In this document: positions 1 through 6,524 of the stretch, in pieces
How the letters are laid out: every line of letters starts with the position of its first letter
Numbering within the stretch: position 1 is the first letter of the stretch
The notes under the pieces: generated by a model
Told to the model about the DNA's origin: nothing
The model's database searches: none
Seen by the model: only the letters and a program-made list of their open reading frames with translations
Program-made: the position numbers and the translations under genes
NCBI GenBank assembly: GCA_016783865.1
Contig: JADHVS010000187.1
Location: 1-8,513 of the forward strand
Length of the DNA: 8,513 nucleotides
Source: Bacteroidales bacterium
GTDB taxonomy: Bacteria; Bacteroidota; Bacteroidia; Bacteroidales; SM23-62
Direction: 5' to 3'

Positions 1-739
1 TGGGATTGGTTGCTTTGCAGGCCTTAAATAACATTTGTCCATTATTACTTTCCTTCCCGCTAACAAACAAAACCAGGTCATGATGTTGTGCAAAATGCTG
101 AATATCAGGCAGTCTACAAGCCACTTCACCACAAATAGTGTAATGCTTATGGAGCATGGATTCAGGATCACCACCGGAATCAAGAATACGGAGCCTGATC
201 TTTTCCTCCAGTTGCTTATATTCATCCGTGTTCACTGTGGTCTGAGCAAATAGAAAAACAGGGACATCCAGGGATATGTCTTTCAACTCATTGATGTTCC
301 TTATCACTTCTACCTTGCCTCCGGCTATTCCTGTGAGGGCAACTACTTCAGGATGCTCCTTTCTGCCAAAGATAATGATGGTTCCATCTACCTCAGCAGC
401 CTTACTTAATGCCTCTGTTACTTTATCCTGAAGCCGGGATACGATGGGGCAGGTCGCATTAAGTAACTCAAGATTATTTTCAAGGGCAGTGTTAAACACA
501 TGAGGAGGTTCTCCATGTGCACGGATTAAAACAGATGTGTTTTTTAAGGTGCGGTATCTCTCATAATCTATTATCTCCAGTCCTTTTTTCTGGAGCCTTG
601 CCAGTTCGAACGGATTATGTACAATATTGCCCAGGCAATAAAGCTTTCCGGACTGCTCCAGCACATCCTCAGCCATTGCTATAGCACGGATTACCCCGGA
701 GCAAAATCCAGCCGTGTCATCAATGTGGATATTTATCAT
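1..739 (-). CDS. ispH: 4-hydroxy-3-methylbut-2-enyl diphosphate reductase (IspH/LytB), C-terminus cut by window edge
   Basis: IspH is a cytosolic Fe-S enzyme that catalyses the last step of the MEP isoprenoid pathway, reducing HMBPP to IPP and DMAPP. I translated the minus strand from the ATG at 739-737; it stays open to base 1 and gives 246 residues. The family runs to about 280-320 residues, so the C-terminus lies outside the window. The three cluster cysteines are visible: C13 in GFCSGV, C97 in NATCP and C203 in YTICG. The substrate-pocket signatures are also present: VHNP (39-43), AHGEP (74-78), EHPE (128-131), QTT (166-168) and the Ser-Asn-Asn at 231-233 within SGKESNNG. The start is chosen because residues 6-20 match the family N-terminus. 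It overlaps the cmk end by 20 nt in another frame, which implies co-transcription and probably translational coupling. No Shine-Dalgarno sequence is evident. Identification is very secure. Confidence 0.96.
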   Translation of the reverse strand, partial: MINIHIDDTAGFCSGVIRAIAMAEDVLEQSGKLYCLGNIVHNPFELARLQKKGLEIIDYERYRTLKNTSVLIRAHGEPPHVFNTALENNLELLNATCPIVSRLQDKVTEALSKAAEVDGTIIIFGRKEHPEVVALTGIAGGKVEVIRNINELKDISLDVPVFLFAQTTVNTDEYKQLEEKIRLRILDSGGDPESMLHKHYTICGEVACRLPDIQHFAQHHDLVLFVSGKESNNGQMLFKACKATNP

Positions 740-1424
740 ATTTCTGCTTTAAAATTTCTTTAAACCATATCATTTGCTCCTCCACCGTCATGTCTGTATT
801 ATCGAGTATGATGGCGTCACCAGGTTTGATCAACGGACTGATATCCCTGGTTGAATCCTGGTGATCCCTGTCTTTTATATTGTATTGCACATCTTCTATC
901 TTTATGTCCATCCCTTTCCCCATTAACTCATCGTGTCTTCTTTTAACCCGGATGTCATGATTTGCCGATAAGAAAATTTTGATGTCGGCATTGGGAAATA
1001 CAACCGATCCGATATCCCTGCCATCCATTACAACACCTTTATTTTCAGACATTTTACGTTGCAGGGCGACCATTGCATGCCGGACGAATCCAATTTTACT
1101 TACAGGACTTACCATGTTTGAAACCTCAAATCCCCGGATTTCCCTCTCAACATTTACATCATTCAGATAAGTCTCGTTTTCACCAGTATGGGGATTTGAT
1201 TGAAAGGTAATCCGGATATCCGGCAGGTATTTCTCCAGAGTGTGTTCATCTATTTTATTTTCCTGTATCAAATCGTTTTGAAGGCAATAAAGGGTGACCG
1301 CCCTGTACATAGCACCACTGTCGATATAGGTAAGTCCATATTCCCTGGCAATGGCTTTAGCAAAGGTACTTTTACCACTGGAGGAATGACCATCGATGGC
1401 AATGATTATATGTTCAGGTTTCAT
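720..1424 (-). CDS. cmk: Cytidylate kinase
   Basis: Cytosolic (d)CMP kinase, which transfers phosphate from ATP to CMP or dCMP in pyrimidine nucleotide salvage and recycling. The protein is 234 aa, normal for bacterial Cmk. Residues 9-20 carry the Walker A loop IDGHSSSGKST. YIDSGAMYRA (33-42) is the NMP-binding motif. MDGRDIGSVVFP (133-144) is the highly conserved Cmk core. The arginine- and aspartate-rich lid RDHQDSTR lies at 186-193, and ILDNTDM at 206-212 is the typical C-terminal motif. The gene starts 24 nt after the porQ stop and overlaps ispH by 20 nt, so the three genes look like one transcription unit. No clear ribosome binding site is seen, as is common in Bacteroidota. Nothing suggests truncation or a missing catalytic residue. 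Confidence 0.97.
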   Translation of the reverse strand: MKPEHIIIAIDGHSSSGKSTFAKAIAREYGLTYIDSGAMYRAVTLYCLQNDLIQENKIDEHTLEKYLPDIRITFQSNPHTGENETYLNDVNVEREIRGFEVSNMVSPVSKIGFVRHAMVALQRKMSENKGVVMDGRDIGSVVFPNADIKIFLSANHDIRVKRRHDELMGKGMDIKIEDVQYNIKDRDHQDSTRDISPLIKPGDAIILDNTDMTVEEQMIWFKEILKQKYDKYPH

Positions 1425-1444
1425 TATGCAGATGAATCTTTTGG

Positions 1445-1459
1445 CCCGCTACCTGCGGG
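1445..1459. other. Small GC-rich hairpin at the porQ stop codon
   Basis: CCCGC (1445-1449) and GCGGG (1455-1459) are perfect reverse complements around a 5-nt loop. The structure spans the porQ stop codon (1449-1451) and ends just before the porQ-cmk spacer. No T-run follows on the minus strand, so it does not look like an intrinsic terminator. It could mark an mRNA processing site or affect cmk translation, or it could be chance. The function is not known. Confidence 0.35.
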
Positions 1460-2495
1460 TATAAAAGGATGAAAGATTAGTACTCAGTGAGAAATGATTG
1501 GAAGCTCCGGCAAGGTGATAACTGGCTCTGCCATAGCTCAGATGGAATTTGTAGATCTTCAGCCCAAATCCCCAGGAAAATCCCACCATGGCTGTCCGCG
1601 TATCAAGCTTGAGTTCCATCCTGCGCTGGTAATTATAGCCGGCTCTGATATAAAAGTTTTCAACAGGAATGAATTCGACACCAAAAATCACATGTCTCAT
1701 CATCTGGTCGGCAAATTTCTCGATCTTATTTTCTTCAATCGGTTCCCCGGTTAGCGGATCAAAATCTGAGGTGGATTGTTCGGTTTTATATGTCAGATCA
1801 AATTGCTGAAGGTTATGAAACACGGCAGAGAACCTGAAAGGCGCATGTTTCAGTTTTTGAGACATCCCCATCTGTATCTCAAAGGGCATTGGTTCCCGGT
1901 TCTGGTCATGATAAGGCTTGATCTGGTAACCAATATTTCTCATTACGATGGAAGCCACAAACAGTTTCTCCCTGCCAGTATAGGTAAGGCCAATATCGGC
2001 CACAATACCGAATGACCTGTATCTCTCCATGGAGGAATAAACAGGTTTGACGTTGATCCCGAAATGGAAAAGGCTATCATAGGATTTCGACCAGATCAGG
2101 TTCAGGGCATATTCTGATGCTGTAAATGTCCCTGTTTTATTGCCCAGGTGATCGGCTGCAATGAATTCACCATAATTAATGAAATGTAATCCTGCCGCTA
2201 CATTACCCACTTTATCGATGGTATTAGCGTAGGAAACATAACCATAATTGATGTCGGTAAAGTAATTCACATAGTTTAGTACCAGGTGGTTCTTCATTTC
2301 GCTGTTCAGCAACGCAGGATTTTGAAAAGGCAGGTTCAGGTCATCGTCCCAAATGGCATTTGTCTTGCCTCCAAGCGAAGCTACCCTGGCAGAATTGGTC
2401 AGGTCGAGAAATGAATAAGTATAGCTTCCGCCCAGTTGGGAATAACCTGAAAGAGCCAGGCAGGAGAACAATAATAAACCTATAAAGAATCTCAT
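1449..2495 (-). CDS. porQ: Type IX secretion system outer-membrane protein PorQ
   Basis: Predicted PorQ, an outer-membrane beta-barrel component of the Bacteroidota type IX secretion system. In Porphyromonas PorQ is associated with PorZ and with maturation and attachment of T9SS cargo. The protein is 348 aa, close to the roughly 340 aa usual for PorQ. Residues 1-19 form a signal peptide (hydrophobic FFIGLLLFSCLALSG, likely cut after GYS). The mature N-terminus, with YSFLDLTNSARVASLGG-like sequence at 27-43, is the hallmark of the PorQ/PorV-like group. The rest consists of alternating amphipathic strands ending in aromatic residues, for example LNYVNYF (73-79), FYIRAGYNY (281-289) and KFHLSYGRASYHLAG (316-330), as expected for a beta-barrel. 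Neighbouring cmk and ispH agree with the porQ locus I recall from T9SS-bearing Bacteroidota. The subfamily call (PorQ rather than a PorV paralogue) rests on the N-terminal motif and this context. Confidence 0.88.
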   Translation of the reverse strand: MRFFIGLLLFSCLALSGYSQLGGSYTYSFLDLTNSARVASLGGKTNAIWDDDLNLPFQNPALLNSEMKNHLVLNYVNYFTDINYGYVSYANTIDKVGNVAAGLHFINYGEFIAADHLGNKTGTFTASEYALNLIWSKSYDSLFHFGINVKPVYSSMERYRSFGIVADIGLTYTGREKLFVASIVMRNIGYQIKPYHDQNREPMPFEIQMGMSQKLKHAPFRFSAVFHNLQQFDLTYKTEQSTSDFDPLTGEPIEENKIEKFADQMMRHVIFGVEFIPVENFYIRAGYNYQRRMELKLDTRTAMVGFSWGFGLKIYKFHLSYGRASYHLAGASNHFSLSTNLSSFYTRR

Positions 2496-2511
2496 GGGAA
2501 TGGTGTTACAG

Positions 2512-2519
2512 CAAACTTA
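2512..2519 (-). promoter_or_regulatory. Candidate Bacteroidota -7 promoter element for porQ-cmk-ispH
   Basis: On the minus strand this reads TAAGTTTG, an exact match to the TAnnTTTG -7 consensus of the primary sigma factor in Bacteroidota. It ends 16 nt before the porQ ATG, so the leader would be very short. The DNA upstream is AT-rich with T-runs, but I see no exact TTTG at the -33 position. It would let the porQ cluster be transcribed independently of the transporter gene 55 nt upstream. An 8-nt degenerate match is weak evidence alone; its position is what supports it. Confidence 0.45.
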
Positions 2520-2550
2520 ATTGAAAAAACGTAGAAAATGAATAAATATT

Positions 2551-3474
2551 TTAGTTGCGAGGTGGTGTGGGTGTGAGGTGCGGGGTGCGGTTTGTTTTTC
2601 TCAGTTGAGAGAGTAATAGTCCGGCAAGTACTATGGCTATTCCTGTTACTTTCTGCCAGTTCATCTCCTCTCTCAGGACAAAGTAGGCAAACACAGCCGT
2701 GAGCACCGGGATGATATTAGTGAATATATTGGCTTTGGAAGCGCCCAGTTGTTTTATTCCATAGTTATAAAGAATAAAGGCTGCAGTAGATCCAAACAAT
2801 GCAAGATAGATCAATGACATGATAGCCCTGACCTCATGATCTGCCTCTAAAAAAACATTCCATTCGAATATCATCACCAGCGGCATGAATAAAAATATCC
2901 CGATCAAATTCTGATAAAATGTAAGGCTGTAAGCATTATACCTGAAAATCAACTTCTTTACGAGCAAAGTATATCCTACAGCGAAGATTACAGCCATAAA
3001 CATCAGGCCTATCCCGACAGGATTGGCAGCCAGAGAAAAACCGGGTTTTACCAAAACTATAAGAACACCAGTGAATGAAATGATCATTCCAATGATATTA
3101 ATGATATTCAGTCGCTCATTCAGGATAAAATAAGCACCTAACGGAACCAATAAGGGAATGGTGGCAATGATAACAGCTGCCAGGGTTGAACTGATCATGG
3201 TTAGTCCCAGGCTTTCCCCAATGAAATAAAAAAAGGGATTAAACATCGACATCAATAAAATCCATTTATAATCTTTCCTCTTCACCTTTTGAAGAAATCC
3301 TGCAAACCAGCTTATCAATAATAAAACAAGGGTGGAAATAACCAGCCTGAGAAATACAATGGTGAAAGGGGGATAAACCTGGTTGGCAATCTTGAACCAG
3401 ATGAAGGTCAGGCTCCAGAAAATCATGGCTACTACCAGGCTGCCATAGATCCAGAATGGATTTTTTATATTCAT
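2551..3474 (-). CDS. EamA/DMT-superfamily inner-membrane transporter
   Basis: Integral inner-membrane protein of the drug/metabolite transporter superfamily. It is 307 aa, with two tandem EamA domains at roughly residues 10-142 and 153-290. About ten hydrophobic segments are visible, near 8-28, 36-58, 70-88, 94-116, 124-143, 152-172, 183-203, 217-237, 247-267 and 274-292. The charged NER (119-121) and REE (268-270) signatures follow the fourth helix of each half, as usual for EamA proteins. The substrate cannot be deduced: family members export amino acids, metabolites or toxic compounds. The start at 3474 is chosen because helix 1 follows directly. The final residues after the last helix (about 294-307, rich in Thr and Pro) come from low-complexity DNA and are probably not functional. 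It is followed by porQ after 55 nt, likely a separate unit given the candidate promoter there. Confidence 0.9.
   Translation of the reverse strand: MNIKNPFWIYGSLVVAMIFWSLTFIWFKIANQVYPPFTIVFLRLVISTLVLLLISWFAGFLQKVKRKDYKWILLMSMFNPFFYFIGESLGLTMISSTLAAVIIATIPLLVPLGAYFILNERLNIINIIGMIISFTGVLIVLVKPGFSLAANPVGIGLMFMAVIFAVGYTLLVKKLIFRYNAYSLTFYQNLIGIFLFMPLVMIFEWNVFLEADHEVRAIMSLIYLALFGSTAAFILYNYGIKQLGASKANIFTNIIPVLTAVFAYFVLREEMNWQKVTGIAIVLAGLLLSQLRKTNRTPHLTPTPPRN
2558..2591. repeat. G-rich low-complexity tract encoding the transporter tail
   Basis: The plus strand here is almost free of A and C and is built from GAGGTG, GTGTGG and GGGGTGCGG words. GAGGTG recurs at 2559-2564 and 2575-2580, a period of 16 nt, so this looks like a degenerate two-copy tandem repeat. 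On the coding (minus) strand it gives the Thr/Pro/His-rich end of the EamA protein. Base composition differs sharply from the surrounding genes. Confidence 0.5.
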
Positions 3475-3508
3475 TCGACAATAAACTTCGATAGATTCCC
3501 GGAGGATG

Positions 3509-3536
3509 CAAAGATGAATAATTTTTTATGATTAAA
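3509..3536 (-). promoter_or_regulatory. Candidate promoter for the EamA transporter
   Basis: Reading the minus strand, CATCTTTG (3516-3509) matches the Bacteroidota -7 consensus TAnnTTTG at all but one fixed position. TTTA (3536-3533), one base off the -33 TTTG box, lies 16 nt upstream of it. The element ends 34 nt before the transporter ATG. The region is the 116-nt divergent gap shared with the plus-strand lipoprotein gene, for which I could not find an equally good promoter. This is tentative, as both boxes are imperfect. Confidence 0.3.
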
Positions 3537-3590
3537 CCTTTTCAACCGGTGACAATCTAATTTGTGTATTAACCCAAAATATTTTATCCA

Positions 3591-4499
3591 ATGATGAAAA
3601 ATATAGTACTTACAGCTCTTACGTTAATTGTCCCAGTTACCATGATACTCACCTCATGTACTGACGACAAGGAAATGATCACAAGTCAGGATATAACATC
3701 AGCTGACGATGATGATGCTGTGGCCATTCTTTTCGACCAGGCCTTCAGCGAAGTGGATATGGTGCTGGAACAGCTTGAATTTACCTGGAAAAATCCGGGC
3801 GGACTTAAATCTGTCGAGGATACCTGTCCAATTGTTTATGTTGACCATAACGATTCCGTTTTCTGGCCCAAAACAGTTACCATTGATTTTGGAACAGAGG
3901 GTTGTACCGGTCCGTTCAGTACCATCAGAAAAGGAAAAATCATCACTGTGGTTACCGACCGTTTCCGAAGGGAGGGGAGCACCAGGACAGTCACCTTTGA
4001 AAATTTCTCCGTGAATGATTTCCTGATCGAAGGGACCAAAACGACCACAAATGAAGGAAGGAATGAAGATGAAAACATGTACTTCAGTATTGTTTTAACC
4101 GGTGGAAAAGTAACCACTCCGGAAGGGCAGGAAATCACCAGGAACTTTACCCGTACACGTACCTGGATTGAAGGTGAACTAACCCCCCGCTTCAGATGGG
4201 ATGATATTTACCTTATCGAGGGTGAAGCCACCGGTATTAACCGTTTCGGCAAATCCTATACCAGGACAATCATCGATCCCCTGGTGGTAAAAACTGCATG
4301 CATGTGGATCACTTCAGGAATGGTTGAAATAGTTAACTATGATGTCACAGCAAATGCTGATGGAATTGAAATTGATGAAAACAGCAAGACTGAGATTGTG
4401 CTTGATTATGGTGCCGGGGAATGCGATGACAAAGCCACCATTTCTGTTAATGGAGAAACGAAGGAAATAACACTTAAAGGCAAAAAGAGTAGACCTTAG
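3591..4499 (+). CDS. Hypothetical lipoprotein, probably surface-exposed
   Basis: I do not recognise a named family. The 302-aa product begins with a lipoprotein signal peptide: a short basic start, a hydrophobic core to about residue 20, and the lipobox LTSC with C23 as the lipidation site. Residues 24-28 (TDDKE) are acidic, resembling the export signal that sends Bacteroidota lipoproteins to the outer face of the outer membrane. A linker follows with an acidic run DDDD at 39-42. The rest looks beta-rich, with many alternating Thr/Val/Ile strands and no enzymatic motif. Two segments resemble each other: C79...TIDFG...C105...RKGKI and C237...VLDYG...C278...TLKGK, which suggests a duplicated disulfide-containing unit. 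The gene starts ATGATG, so either Met could initiate. It is monocistronic, divergent from the EamA gene and convergent with trpA (11 nt between stops). The start and lipoprotein nature are well supported; the function is unknown. Confidence 0.85.
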   Translation: MMKNIVLTALTLIVPVTMILTSCTDDKEMITSQDITSADDDDAVAILFDQAFSEVDMVLEQLEFTWKNPGGLKSVEDTCPIVYVDHNDSVFWPKTVTIDFGTEGCTGPFSTIRKGKIITVVTDRFRREGSTRTVTFENFSVNDFLIEGTKTTTNEGRNEDENMYFSIVLTGGKVTTPEGQEITRNFTRTRTWIEGELTPRFRWDDIYLIEGEATGINRFGKSYTRTIIDPLVVKTACMWITSGMVEIVNYDVTANADGIEIDENSKTEIVLDYGAGECDDKATISVNGETKEITLKGKKSRP

Positions 4500-4504
4500 C
4501 AATA

Positions 4505-4605
4505 GTTCTTTTATAGGGAATAAAAAAAGCCACCTAGCCAAAATGGCGTATAGAAAAATAAGCTGTTTTTGCGTAGTGGCGTTTTTATTCCCTCAATAAA
4601 AGAAC
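4505..4605. terminator. Large quasi-palindrome, probable bidirectional terminator
   Basis: The left arm (4505-4533) and right arm (4576-4605) are inverted copies differing only by short indels: both read GTTCTTTTAT, then AGGGAAT, an A-run and CCAC when the right arm is complemented. The 42-nt interior continues with weaker inverted similarity and holds a small hairpin, GCCA-AAA-TGGC (4537-4547). On each strand a CCAC/GTGG stem is followed by a T-run (GGCTTTTTTT on minus, GGCGTTTTT on plus), as in intrinsic terminators. It sits between convergent genes whose stops are only 11 nt apart, so it can end both transcripts. Unusually, most of it lies inside the trpA reading frame. Confidence 0.7.
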
Positions 4606-5350
4606 GAATATTTTGCTTCAGGTCTCCGCCTTTCCCTAAATGTTTTACAAAGGCACTTCCGATAATGGCGCCGTGCGTATGCCGGCAGACGGTTTTGAAG
4701 GTTTCGTGGGAGGAGATGCCAAAGCCGGCGAGGCAGGGCAGCCTGAGGTTGAGGCCTTTAATCCTTTTGAAATATTCAATTTGCTCTTCTGATATCCCAC
4801 CCCTTATTCCTGTTGTGGAGGAAGCAGTGACCAGGTATAAAAATCCTTTTGAAGCACTTTCAATGGCCCTTATACGTTCAACCGATGTCTGAGGTGTGAC
4901 AAGAAAAACGACGTGAATTCCATATTTTTCAAATACCCCCTGGAAAGATTCAATATATACATCGAGAGGCAGATCGGGAAGAATCACGCCATCTATACCA
5001 GTCCGGGTACAATCCTTACAGAACTTTTCCAGACCGTACTGCAGAACCGGGTTGAGGTAACCCATCAGAATAATTGGCATGGTGACCTTATCCCTGATTC
5101 CATTCAACTGATCAAACAGCTTTTTCAAGGACATCCCATTCTCCAGGGCAATCTTGTTGGACTCCTGTAATACTGGTCCATCGGCGAGCGGATCAGAAAA
5201 CGGCATGCCGACCTCAACCAGGTCTCCCCCGCTTTTCTCAATCTCCCGGATAATAGTTGAAGTATCATCCAGTTCAGGATAACCTGCTGTAAAATAGACA
5301 GATAAAATCTCTCCTGTTTTCTCTCTAAAAAGTTGATCAATCCTGTTCAT
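4511..5350 (-). CDS. trpA: Tryptophan synthase alpha chain, with atypical C-terminal tail
   Basis: TrpA cleaves indole-3-glycerol phosphate to indole and glyceraldehyde 3-phosphate and channels indole to TrpB in the alpha2beta2 complex. The protein is 279 aa. The catalytic pair is present: E46 in [10 protein letters not shown] and D57 in LADGP. Phosphate-binding and loop motifs follow: MGYLNP (96-101), TGIRGG (180-185), GFGIS (209-213) and GSAFVK (231-236). The start at 5350 (MNRIDQLF) fits the family N-terminus and overlaps the trpB end by 14 nt. The frame stays open upstream to 5518, but that part lies inside trpB and has no family similarity. After FIEGIK (251-256), where TrpA proteins normally end, about 23 more residues follow, rich in Phe, Leu, Tyr and Trp. 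They are encoded by the quasi-palindromic terminator, so the original stop was probably lost or displaced. The catalytic part appears intact. It is the last gene of the trp operon. Confidence 0.96.
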   Translation of the reverse strand: MNRIDQLFREKTGEILSVYFTAGYPELDDTSTIIREIEKSGGDLVEVGMPFSDPLADGPVLQESNKIALENGMSLKKLFDQLNGIRDKVTMPIILMGYLNPVLQYGLEKFCKDCTRTGIDGVILPDLPLDVYIESFQGVFEKYGIHVVFLVTPQTSVERIRAIESASKGFLYLVTASSTTGIRGGISEEQIEYFKRIKGLNLRLPCLAGFGISSHETFKTVCRHTHGAIIGSAFVKHLGKGGDLKQNIRSFIEGIKTPLRKNSLFFYTPFWLGGFFYSL

Positions 5351-6524
5351 CGGTAAATGATTTAAAATATGTTTCCAGGTCCTTATCCCCTCTCCCCGAC
5401 AGGCAAATAACAACAATATCATCAGATCTGAACTTTTCCAGTTCCAGCGCTGCCAGAGCATGAGCCGTTTCAAGAGCCGGGATGATCCCTTCCCTCTGTG
5501 TAAGTAAAAATGCCGCATCCAGGGCCTGTTGATCGGTCACGGATAGATACCGTACCCGTCCGGAATCTTTCAGGAAGCTGTGTATCGGACCAACACCCGG
5601 ATAATCGAGTCCGGCTGAAACAGAATAAGGCTCGGTAATCTGACCGTCATCATCCTGCATCAGCATGGTCCTGCTACCGTGTATTATGCCCGGGCTCCCA
5701 ACCGATAAAGTTGCTGCCGTTTCACCTGTATCCAGACCTCGTCCCGCTGCTTCCACACCAATTAATCCAACGTTCTCATTCCCGATATAGTGATAAAATG
5801 CTCCTATGGCATTACTGCCCCCTCCCACACAAGCCACAATATGGTCCGGATCAGGATTTCCATGCTTCTCTTCCAGTTGCCATTTCATTTCTTCACTGAT
5901 TACCGATTGTAACCGGGCTACCAGGTCGGGGTATGGATGAGGTCCAACCACTGATCCGATAATATAATGTGTATCCACGGGATGGTTGATCCAGTCGCGA
6001 ATGGCTTCATTGGTGGCATCCTTTAAGGTCATGTTCCCGCTGCTGACCGGCACAACCTTAGCTCCCAACATTTTCATTTTCAATACATTAGGTTGCTGTC
6101 TTTCGACATCCAACTCTCCCATATAAACAATACATTCCATATTGAGCAGTGCACAAACTGTTGCCGTAGCAACACCATGCTGTCCTGCCCCTGTTTCAGC
6201 GATGATCCTGTTTTTGCTCAATCGCCGGGCCATCAAAATCTGACCGACCGTGTTGTTAATCTTATGAGCACCGGTATGATTCAGGTCTTCCCGCTTGAGG
6301 TATATTGCTGTACCGTAAAGCTTCGACAAATTAACAGCATGATACAATGGAGTTGGCCGTCCACAGTAGTTTTTAAGCAGATCCTTATATTCTTTAACAA
6401 ACTCCTTATCTTCCAGTATTTCCAAATAGTTCTCCCTTAATTCTTTTATATTCGGATATAGCATTTCCGGAATAAATGCCCCTCCAAATTCACCATAATA
6501 TCCTCTGCTGTCGGGATGAATCAT
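5337..6524 (-). CDS. trpB: Tryptophan synthase beta chain
   Basis: PLP-dependent TrpB condenses indole with L-serine to give L-tryptophan. It is the partner of the TrpA encoded immediately downstream. The protein is 395 aa, usual for the TrpB1 type. The PLP-binding lysine is K88 in HTGAHKINN (83-91). ETGAGQHG (110-117) is the substrate-carboxylate loop containing the catalytic Glu. The phosphate-binding loop GGGSN lies at 234-238. [11 protein letters not shown] (303-313) and LSGRGDKD (375-382) are further family signatures. The ATG shares a 4-nt ATGA overlap with the trpF stop, and the end overlaps trpA by 14 nt. A strong AGGAGG lies 8 nt before the start. No anomaly is seen. Confidence 0.98.
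   Translation of the reverse strand: MIHPDSRGYYGEFGGAFIPEMLYPNIKELRENYLEILEDKEFVKEYKDLLKNYCGRPTPLYHAVNLSKLYGTAIYLKREDLNHTGAHKINNTVGQILMARRLSKNRIIAETGAGQHGVATATVCALLNMECIVYMGELDVERQQPNVLKMKMLGAKVVPVSSGNMTLKDATNEAIRDWINHPVDTHYIIGSVVGPHPYPDLVARLQSVISEEMKWQLEEKHGNPDPDHIVACVGGGSNAIGAFYHYIGNENVGLIGVEAAGRGLDTGETAATLSVGSPGIIHGSRTMLMQDDDGQITEPYSVSAGLDYPGVGPIHSFLKDSGRVRYLSVTDQQALDAAFLLTQREGIIPALETAHALAALELEKFRSDDIVVICLSGRGDKDLETYFKSFTDEQD

Noticed and set aside
35..253. 72-codon plus-strand open frame
   Set aside because: It is antisense to well-conserved ispH sequence (Fe-S cysteine and SGKESNNG region) and has no protein-like features.
2460..2462. Cys12 of PorQ as a lipidation site
   Set aside because: The -2 residue is Phe and cleavage would fall inside the hydrophobic core after only 11 residues; a type I signal peptide cut near residue 19 fits better and matches the family.
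3266..3511. 81-codon minus-strand open frame overlapping the EamA 5' end
   Set aside because: It runs out of frame over the transporter coding sequence, with no recognisable domain or signal; the EamA frame explains this DNA.
3541..3590. Promoter for the plus-strand lipoprotein gene (TTTG at 3561-3564 with TATTTTAT at 3580-3587)
   Set aside because: The downstream box matches poorly and would put the transcription start at or past the ATG; TCTAATTTG is one base short of the consensus spacing.
5351..5518. Possible longer trpA start at 5518, adding 56 residues
   Set aside because: The added part lies wholly inside trpB in another frame, has no TrpA similarity, and the family N-terminus begins at the ATG at 5350.
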